Part shown: positions 56,393 to 64,000 of the stretch, piece after piece
Layout of the letters: the number at the start of each line of letters is the position of its first letter
Numbering within the stretch: the first letter of the stretch is position 1
Assembly: GCA_002900995.3 (NCBI GenBank)
Contig: CM035309.1
Coordinates: 3,416,389-3,480,388, forward strand
Length of the DNA stretch: 64,000 nucleotides
Reading direction: 5' to 3'
Origin: Ganoderma boninense
Taxonomy: Eukaryota > Basidiomycota > Agaricomycetes > Polyporales > Polyporaceae
Position numbers and translations under genes: made by a program
Notes under the pieces: generated by a model
What the model was told of the DNA's origin: nothing
The model's database searches: none
Seen by the model: the letters and a program-made list of their open reading frames with translations, nothing else

Positions 56393-56634
56393 TAAGACTG
56401 TCTGAAGCGGTCGAAGGTCAGCTGAAAGTTCAGCAATTCCCATGCCACCGTTCGGTTTGATGCCAACCATCCGCAAAAGGCGCGTCCGATATCCGTGAGA
56501 TCGGAGGCTACGCGTACTGTCATGGTTATCATCAACATAACTCTAATGCTCAAGACTTCACAGGGATTACGAACTTCCTCGCTTTCCGCCAAATCCCACG
56601 GGCTCGGACATTGCTCACTCTCGTTGCTATACCA

Positions 56635-58283
56635 ATGCCTCCATCTGGCACGTCCTTGCATCCAGCTCGGAAATCCAGTAAGTCTTGCCTGATAGTGTGT
56701 ATCGCTATTCGCTGCTAATGTATTGCAGAAACGCTAGGCTCAAGTTTAAGCCTGCCCCTCCTCCTTTCCTTGGTTTTGTCTTTCTCTCCCGTTGCTTCCG
56801 AACTAGTCAACGTCACCGTCGATGACCAGCTCGGGGACCGCACCACAGGCCTGATTCCAGAGTATCTACCAAACGACGGCACATGGCACGTCGGCTCCCC
56901 AAGCGAGGACTGCCCCACCTGCAAAATCAACTCGTCGACACTGGATCTCGGTCAGATCCTCGACAAGACTGGCATGACGCCACGTACTCCCCGCCTCGGA
57001 CGCCTGCGAGCGTGACCGTGCACTTCAACGGCTCCGCGGTCTACGTGTTCAACATTCTCCCGAACAGGCTCCCCAACACCACGACGTTCGTGAACATCAG
57101 CTTCGCGATCGACGGCACATATGCCGGCACGTTCACGCGCTCCCCCGACTCCAGCTCGACGATCCTCTACAACCAGCTTGTCTACCAGAACGCGGCGCTG
57201 CAGGATGGCCCGCACACCCTCGTCATGACCGCCGGCGGCAGCTCCAAGTCGCTCTTTCTCTTCGACTACCTCCTCTACACGACCCAGAGCAACGACTCGA
57301 CGACAACCAACGGTCCGCTGGCACAGACCAGCACCGCCCCATCCTCACTAACCAGTGCACTACCCTCGACCGCAACTCCCACCGGCCTATCTCAGTCCCC
57401 GTCGAGCTCCGAGTCCTCTCCCAGCAACAACAACAACATCAACATGCCCGTCGGCGCCATCGTCGGCGGCGTAGTCGGCGGCCTCGTCATCCTCCTCGGG
57501 ATCGTCGCAGTCGTCCTCCTCCTGCGCCGGCGCACGATGCGCTCGCGGCCCGCGCGCATCGAACCCATGGTCCCCCGGCGCGGCGGCGGTTACGGCGAGC
57601 ACGACGGGTTCCTCCTCCCGGCCTCCAACGGGACGGCGGGCGCTGGCACGGACATCTTCTCCCTCTCGTCGCCCCCGAGCATGCGCTCCCTCAGGCTCGA
57701 CGGGCACTACGGCGTCGCGGGCCCGCACAGCCCCCACGTCACGCTCGATTCTCGGTATGGGTTCGGGGTCGCTGGGTCCGACTCGGACAGCCGCGACTTC
57801 GCTTCCAGCAACCCCACGTCCACGTACACAGAGTCAAGACCGGACTCCCGCGCACACCCCGGCCCACCGCTCGCACTCGTCGTCCCCCACGCCAATGCCA
57901 ACGCCAACGCCCATACTGCTGCTGATGTTGGTGCAGCTGCTGCCAGTGGCGCGGACGCAGCGGCGACCCCCTCGACAGACCGGTGGTCCGAGAAGCGCCG
58001 CGCGGAGCTCGCGCGGCGGCTCGAGACGCTGCAGCGCACGCGGTCCATCCTCTCGTCCGAGGCCCCATATGGTTCCTCTCTCGCACCGTCGGCGTCGGCG
58101 CCGCGGACGGAGTTCAGCATGGGGAGTGGGACGCAGAGGGCGATCGAGGAGCTCGAGGCGGAGATCGTGGAGCTGCGGGGGGTGCTCGCCGACTTGACGG
58201 CGCGGCTGGCGGGCTCTGCGGGGGATGGAGACGGGCAGCGTGTGCTCGGGCCTAGGGAGTCGCTCCCTGCGTACGCGGAGTAG
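56635..58283 (+). CDS. Single-pass membrane protein with N-terminal extracellular domain; one frame break
   Basis: Exon 1 (56635-56677, MPPSGTSLHPARK) splices to 56729, giving a hydrophobic leader SLSLPLLLSLVLSFSPVAS. The ectodomain opens ELVNVTVDDQLGDRTTG and has EYLPNDGTWHVGS, DCPTCKINSSTLDL, WHDATYSPP, GSAVYVFNILPN and LVYQNAALQDGPHTLV, with many N-glycosylation sequons. This pattern is common in agaricomycete surface proteins of unknown function; a beta-sandwich, carbohydrate-binding-like fold is plausible. A Ser/Thr stalk leads to one membrane helix (57451-57527, GAIVGGVVGGLVILLG) and a cytoplasmic tail ending in a coiled coil (AIEELEAEIVELRGVLADLT). Between LDKT and WHDATY, at about 56967-56971, one base is missing: the frame before reads on into GMTPRT and stops, and the frame after is open upstream. 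It is either a lesion or a sequencing error. Confidence 0.65.
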
Positions 58284-58875
58284 TGGGATTCGGAGTTGGG
58301 GATGGCATGGACCTGTGGACTGTTGATGTTGACGTGCACTATGTTTGGTTTTGGTGACGGATTGCTGGTGATTGTCCGTTCTGTATGTTATGCCAGTAGT
58401 GCATTCATATCTAGTACTAGCCACAGTGAGGGTGCTCGACGCGGGAAAGCCCCTTGTTCAGGTTCAATCCAGTGAGTGTCTTGAAATCTAAATAGTCCTG
58501 CACCAAGGACGCAAGTCGGAACCTGGGGACTCTGAGGGTACTACCCCCAAGCCCCTGCTGTTTCTTCCGCCGATGGATCTCGTCTGAGCATTCGCACCAG
58601 TGTCAACTTCCAACGCCGGAAGGACAGGGCATACACACTCACGAGAACACGCGGGGGAGACAGCGCCAGACCCTCTAAGGGTCAGCAAAATATCACAGAA
58701 CTTGCCTGTCCCAACGTTCCGTCCAACTGCGCCCATCGCCACGTCCAGGAAGCACATCCGCTGCACCCACAACGCGCACATACATATCACAAGATCGATT
58801 GAGTCCTCCACCGGCACCGCGCCAGCACCATTAGCAACGCACATGGGGTATGTATCCGTCCGTTCAGCGCCACGC
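58284..58875. other. Intergenic between convergent genes
   Basis: The membrane-protein and MINDY genes converge here. No gene is seen. Confidence 0.45.
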
Positions 58876-60855
58876 TCACATAACGATGCAGTCCTTCTTC
58901 TTCGACCGCGCCCCATCCTCACGCCCATTCGCTCGCCCGTTGCGCCCATTCCGCGCCGCCTCGCGCTCCTGCTGCTGACGCAGGCGGTCCGCGCGATCCA
59001 GCTCCTGCCGCGCGTAGAAGTCGTTCATCCGCTGCTCCTCCGCCGCCTGCAGCTGCCTTGCTAGCTGCTCGCTGTAGTCCCATCACCGTCATCAGCCACC
59101 ATGTGCGTCCCTGGAAGAGGAACAAAAGCCAAAGTCACGTACTCCGCCCGCCCATGCTCGTCCAACGTCAATCCCGCCGCCTCCCTCTCAAGCGCATGGA
59201 GCGCGCTCTCCGCCGTGTGCCCCGCATAGTCGCCGCCCGCGGGGCTCGAGCGGACGAAGTCGGCATCGACGAACGTCGACCACCCCCCATCGACGTCCTC
59301 GAGCCGCTCCCACACCACCGCCGGCTCGTGCAGGAACACCTGGTCCGTGACGAGCGTGTAAAGCGCGCCATGCTCGCCGGGCGCCTTGTAGAGCACAGAG
59401 AGGTGCGAGTTGCGGAAGAGCGCGACGAGCGACGTGGGCGGCAAAGAGGACGCGAGCTCGAAAAGGCCGTAGTAGGTCAGCTGCGAGGATGTGGACTCGA
59501 TGAACGAGCGCACGATGAGTGCTGCAGGGGAAAGGGGGAGGACATCAGTCTTGGTTGTCAGATCAGGAGGGGCATCGTGCGCGCACCATCCTCGACCTTC
59601 TGCTGCTGTTCGGGGGTGAGGTTGTATGTCCTTACGCTCGAGGACCCAGCTCCAGACGATGACGCGCCCGCAGACGAGGGACCCGCTGATGAGGGGCCGG
59701 GTTCAGGGTCCTCGGCGACGACAAATTGGCCCTTGGTAAGGTAGTCGACCTCTACGAGGAGGTTGACGGCTGAGTCGTAGTCGCCCATGCGCGCGACGAC
59801 GGCGTACTCGGGTGCGGACGGGTCGACGAGCCAGCCGTGCGCGAGCTGGATGCCCGCCTGCTCGAAGAGCTTCAACTCGCCCCCTGCCGCGCCTGCCGGC
59901 CGGAAGGAAGTCGCGCCCGTGAAGAGCGGGTTTAGGTCCATGCCCTCTGCGTGTGCGTGTCAGTAACCGTCATTCTCACAAGGACAGGGAGGATGGTAGT
60001 CTCATCCCAATCTATTTGAACTTCTAGTGCAATCTAAGCGCCGCTTTTATATCGGCGATGAAGCCCAGTTCCCTTGTCCGAGCCCGGCCATGACTGCCAC
60101 TGCGTGAACGTGGGGGCCTGGTAGAGCCATTGATGCTGGCAAAGCATTCAATTTAGAACTTCGGTGCAAATATTGCGTTATTTTCGTTACCAAAGCACGT
60201 TCAACGCCTGAAACCGAGCCGAGGAGGAAAGGGACCTGAAGGGGAAAAGGGGGCTCACTGCGGGTGGCGGGCATGACGGAGAGGGCGGCAGAGATGTCGA
60301 CGTCGGGACACGAGGTGAGGAGGTACTCTGCGACGAGGTGCGAGAGGTGCTCGTACGAGACCGTCGGGCGGTCGTACGGCAGGATCTGGATCTTCTCGCG
60401 CAGGATGAGGATGTTGCCTTTGCAGCAGACCCACACCCATCCCTGCGTCAGCGCTGCGCTGCGGTAACACGCTTACGGCACGGACGACGCACAAATAGCG
60501 ATGAATGAGCATGGACTAATTAGAGGAAGAGCGTTTGAGTTCAGTCTCGAGTGTCACGGGGGAGGAGACGGAGCGAATGGGGATTTTGTACTGACCCGTT
60601 GAAGTTCTGTGTGATGATCTTGTACATGCGCGGGGCGGCCTCGGGGACCGGTCTAAACGATATCTCCTTGAGATACCAGATCTCTTCTATGGACGCTTGG
60701 AGGTTCTCGTGGCTGCGGGCTTCCTCTTCTGGCCGTGGCGTCCGCGTTTCCTCCTCTATTTCTGGTTCTGTACCTGACGGTTGCGGGCTGCTGCGTTGCG
60801 TGGGGGCCGGCTCCGGGGTCAAGATCTCAGGCACAGGTCCTTCGGACCCAGACAT
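58876..60855 (-). CDS. MINDY-family deubiquitinase with C-terminal CaaX box
   Basis: MINDY (FAM63/DUF544) enzymes are cysteine proteases that trim Lys48-linked polyubiquitin. Six exons (60855-60596, 60515-60493, 60417-60259, 59946-59587, 59521-59143, 59071-58876) join in phase to 458 residues. The domain starts WYLKEISFR and has the catalytic-cysteine block QNFNGPCSFIAICNILILRE, with C89 produced across the first intron. Then come GMDLNPLFTG, GIQLAHGWLVDP, QLTYYGLFEL and FRNSHLSVLY with the probable catalytic H307, and LVTDQVFLHEPAVVWERL. A Ser/Gly/Pro insert sits near residue 235. After the last intron (71 nt, 59142-59072) there is a charged helix DEQLARQLQAAEEQRMNDFY, a ubiquitin-binding-like segment, and the end SKKKDCIVM. 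CIVM is a CaaX prenylation box with an upstream polybasic stretch, suggesting membrane attachment. The N-terminal 55 residues are disordered. Confidence 0.9.
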
Positions 60856-61319
60856 GTTGGCTTCGGTAGAAACGGGTCGCTCAGGCTGGGGTTCGGAGAG
60901 GCGGTGCCATTTGGTCTCAGTGGACTTTGTATATTGAGCTAGACTTTGCTCACCCTAAATATGTGTTCCCAAGCAATAGCTGAGAACTGTGGGGGCTGTG
61001 GGAAGGGAAGTGGTGTGTGGAGGTTGAGACGAAGTTTCCATGGAGCCGCAGCAGTGCCACGTTGCACGGGCGTCTGAATTACCTAAATCAGATGTGGTAT
61101 GGTACTAATCCGGTAGGACCGCTCCACTGGGTCGGGGTCGAATTCCTCGGCCTCAGCACGGATACTTATTTTCCAACCAATGCAGGCCGAGGACAGAGGT
61201 CAGGACATAAGTTGCGGAAAGGCAGAAAAGTAATTTGAATTACATGGAAACCGGATCAACACTACTGTACAATGCCGATAAGGCTTCTCTCTGGTCCCGC
61301 TGCACCCTCCTCACTCATT
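60856..61319. other. Spacer between tandem minus-strand genes
   Basis: It contains the promoter of the MINDY gene and the 3' end of the reductase gene. No gene is seen. Confidence 0.45.
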
Positions 61320-62825
61320 CTACTCATCGGTGACGATCAGCACGCACTTGCCGAAGTTCTTCCCGCTCTGCACGTCCACGATCGCCTGCCCCGCCTGCGC
61401 GAGCCCGCGCACGACGTACTCCTTGTACCGGATCTCGCCGCGCGCGACGCGCGCGGGGAACTCCGCGTAGAACGCGTCGACGTACTTGGCGCGCAGCGAC
61501 GACACGAGGAACCCGTGCAGCGACAGCTCGCTCGACATGATCTTGAACAGGTTCTTCACGTGGTACGACGTCGACGAGTTGTACCCCGAGATCATGCCGC
61601 ACTCCTGCGTGTTTCGTCACCTTTCTGTCAGCCGGACATGGAGAGGGGGAAGAGAGAGGGGGACGCACGATGAAGCGAGCGTAGCGGGCGGAGTGCTCGA
61701 GGGCGGCCTCGAGGGTCTCGCCGCCGACGTTGTCCCAGTAGACGTCGACGGGGCCTTCCTTGGCGAGCACGTCCGCCGTGCGCGCGGTCTTGTAGTTGAA
61801 CACGACGTCCGCGCCGACGGATTTGATGAACTCCACCTTGTCGTCGGACCCCGCGGACGCGATCACCTTCATCCCGTCCGCCTTCGCCAGCTGGATTACC
61901 GTCCTGTGTGCGCCCTGCGTGGTAAGTATTGCGGGTGCCGGACGCTATCGCGTAAACTTACGCGCCCACGGGGCCGGAGCCAGCGGTGACGAATGCGACT
62001 TGGCCCTGTTGATCCGATGAATTAATGACCATTTCCGCGGTCCAGGAGAGAGGGAAGCGCACCTTTTGAGGGCGCGCATACTCCTTCCACGCGTAGCACG
62101 CCGTCTCGCCTGGGTACTGTCACGTCAGATTCGAGGCGCCAGCATACTTTGTGGGGGCAGCGAACGAACCAGCCATGCCGCATATCCCGACGTACGCGCT
62201 CCAGGGGAGCTTCTCCTCGTTCTTTATCACACGGTACTGCGAGGCGTCTGCCTTGACCGAATAGTGCTCGAACGCTGGGGTCTGGTGCTCAGGAAGACGA
62301 CGTCATGTGGACTCGGATGGCGCTCACTGTGGATGCCGTAGATATGGTCCCCGGGTTGGAGGGCCGCATCCTCTGAGCGGAGGACCACCGCCAGGCCGTA
62401 TCCGTACAACCTACCACGAAGCCATGAGTTATGAGAAGACGCATTGGGGAGAAGGAGCGGCATATGCGCACGGTTCGTCCAAGACAAAGGCAGGCTGTGA
62501 TAGGAAACGTTAGTGTGTAGTATTCCAGAGAAGACCCGAGGTCCAGGTGGCGTACAGTGTAGCTTTTGATGCTCGGGTCGCGCATCTTGGCCCGCATGTA
62601 CGGGTCGATGGAGAGCACGAGCACTTTGACGAGAAACCCGCCATTCAGAGGGACCGTCTCGAGATCGATCGTCTGCGATTCGTCGTAGACCGTCGTCTGT
62701 CCCGGGATGGGAAATCCTGCAGAACGACAAGACATTCAGCACCCCATCATTGAGTTGCGGGCAAGGTTAGACATACCAGCGGGGATCTCCTTGAAGAGGT
62801 ATCGGCCGTTTGGTACGGGGGCCAT
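61320..62825 (-). CDS. NADP-dependent MDR reductase (PTGR / LTB4DH / alkenal double-bond reductase type)
   Basis: This is a zinc-free medium-chain reductase that uses NADPH to reduce alpha,beta-unsaturated carbonyls, probably in the cytosol. Nine exons (62825-62777, 62716-62556, 62494-62472, 62410-62328, 62274-62170, 62109-62063, 62005-61962, 61903-61669, 61604-61320) join in phase to 343 residues, the usual size. The N-terminus MAPVPNGRYLFKEIPAG leads to LVKVLVLSIDPYMRAKMRDP, a hallmark of this branch. Other blocks are GLAVVLRSEDAALQPGDHIY, WSAYVGICGMAGETACYAWK, the nucleotide-binding VTAGSGPVGATV (A164-G165, G167, G170), VYWDNVGGETLEAAL and GMISGYNSS. Exon 8 uses the second of two nearby acceptors (CACACAG) to keep frame. 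No zinc-ligand cysteines are present. Physiological substrate unknown. Confidence 0.9.
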
Positions 62826-64000
62826 TATTTTGTCCTCGTCCTAGTTGATGGAAAGGAGTTTGAAGATGGAGGAATAGGATCCGCACCTCACACAAAGTTT
62901 ATAACTCACCAGTGGCAAACGCCGAGGATGCCATCACTGCGTCCGACGTGAAGAATGCAGTACGTGAACTACCCATGGGCAGAAGGCGCGCCATGTGATA
63001 GGGGATTCGGTGTCAGGACGGAGATGAACGGTGGATGCATGGACCCGATGGAAACCTGTGGTAGGAGCATCTGAAGCCTGTCGGTCGATCCTGATGGGCG
63101 CCACGGATCAAGAGGTCGTGCTGGAACGGAGGGGGCTAGCACTTAGCGGGAGTGGTGCTGTGTGATACTAACCTCCGGGGAACACTTCAAAACCCGTAGT
63201 AATAAGCGTCAAGTCGTGTTCAGGTGAGGAGAAGGATCGCTCACTTGGACCACCATGCAAAGGATATTTGTTCAGACGTGTTGTTTTTCGAGTAATATAA
63301 AGATTTTATGATACCTGGAGGCCGTTCGTGTGCGGTCAGGGTCATTCGCACATGATGCAGACAGAACTCGAATGGGGGTCTGAACAAAGTTGAAGCACAG
63401 CACTGGCGGCGGCGGCGGGTCATACTAGTAGGCGCTTCATGTGGGTTCCTTGTCCCGGCCTGTCCCGGCTATGTCCGCGCTTGGCGCTAAAGGACCTTGC
63501 TTTCCTCCTCCCCATGCTCAACCATCAAGCGCACAGTGCGGCGAAGAATAAGAAATGAGTCTAGACACTAGCTGGTTAACATATTGTGTCTTTAATTGCG
63601 CAAACATTGGACAAAAGCGAAGCCGCAGACGCGACTGTAGCTGAATTTGCAAAATTCCCCAAGGTCGCGCACACGGTGGTCAAGTCTCTAGACTCGGATG
63701 GTACCAACTTCATCTTCAATAAAGACCTCTTCCTATTCTACTCTACCCAGAATATAAGCTAAAGCCTTAAGTAGGGAACCATGCACTACTCGTGGGTATA
63801 GGTATAAGATGCAGCCTGGTAATGGTAATCATGTTCCGTTCGTAAGTGGGGTCCAGCCCCGAGAGAGCTCTCGTGTCGTGCAGCGGCCCAGCCACAGCCC
63901 TACGCGAGCCCCTGCCCATTAGTACTGTCCTTTGTCATATACCGATTGCAACGCGCGCGCGACTAGTGGTGGGTCGCGGACGCGGACGCCGAGTGCGACG
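62826..64000. other. Window end; no gene established
   Basis: Mostly gene-free. Plus-strand 63600-63762 reads as an open frame with coding-like composition (KSEAADATVAEFAKFPKVAH, then VVKSLDSDGTNFIFNKDLFL, stop) that could be a 3' exon or a relic; it has no start codon and no recognised family. Confidence 0.35.

Noticed and set aside
58440..58480. B-box-like GGTTCAATCC, possible tRNA
   Set aside because: No acceptor, D or anticodon stems can be drawn around it.

Overview
The window is nuclear DNA of a filamentous basidiomycete, most likely a wood-associated agaricomycete (Polyporales-like, inferred from remembered gene families, not from a search). The signs are genes cut by many 50-70 nt GT-AG introns, a FunK1 kinase, DUF6534 seven-helix proteins, GH18 secreted enzymes of the agaricomycete type, an F-box/LRR-like family and a Ty3/Gypsy retroelement. 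A run of exactly 100 N at 41123-41222 is a scaffold gap of unknown true size.

Layout. 1-8 kb: two tandem DUF6534 membrane-protein genes, the first broken by frameshifts. 8.8-16.4 kb: conserved core genes: POP5 (RNase P/MRP), an 8-amino-7-oxononanoate synthase (biotin pathway) ending in a peroxisomal PTS1, a secreted cupredoxin-like protein with a Ser/Thr tail, and tRNA-Gly(GCC). 16.5-53.7 kb: a gene-poor, repeat-shaped accessory region. It holds three intact GH18 genes with the same four-exon layout (A forward; B and C reverse), a rearranged GH18 relic, an intact F-box gene and its frameshifted duplicate, a large unrecognised ORF, a small unrecognised gene with a strong TATA box, a decayed Ty3/Gypsy element, a transposase-like fragment and a FunK1 kinase. 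Blocks around GH18-B (28.3-32.7 kb) and GH18-C (49.3-53.7 kb) are one direct segmental duplication; its last ~905 bp look identical by eye and stop exactly where the retroelement (starting TGTAACAG) was inserted in block B. 54.3-64 kb: a secreted Pro/Ser/Gly repeat protein with dibasic sites at repeat boundaries (KEX2-processed repeat-protein architecture), a 354 bp MITE with ~90 bp inverted repeats and TA target duplication, a single-pass membrane protein with one frameshift, a MINDY-type deubiquitinase with a CaaX end, and an NADP-dependent MDR (PTGR/LTB4DH-type) reductase.

Function. The core genes act independently (RNA processing, biotin synthesis, ubiquitin editing, carbonyl/alkenal reduction). 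The accessory part is dominated by secreted or cell-surface products and duplicated families. I see no conventional biosynthetic gene cluster: no PKS, NRPS, terpene cyclase or UstY-like gene. The most novel-looking item is the dibasic-punctuated repeat protein at 54.3-55.4 kb; the most informative genomic structure is the GH18/F-box duplication network with a dated retroelement insertion. All splice sites were inferred by eye from consensus signals, frame continuity and remembered family patterns; no alignment or expression data were available.
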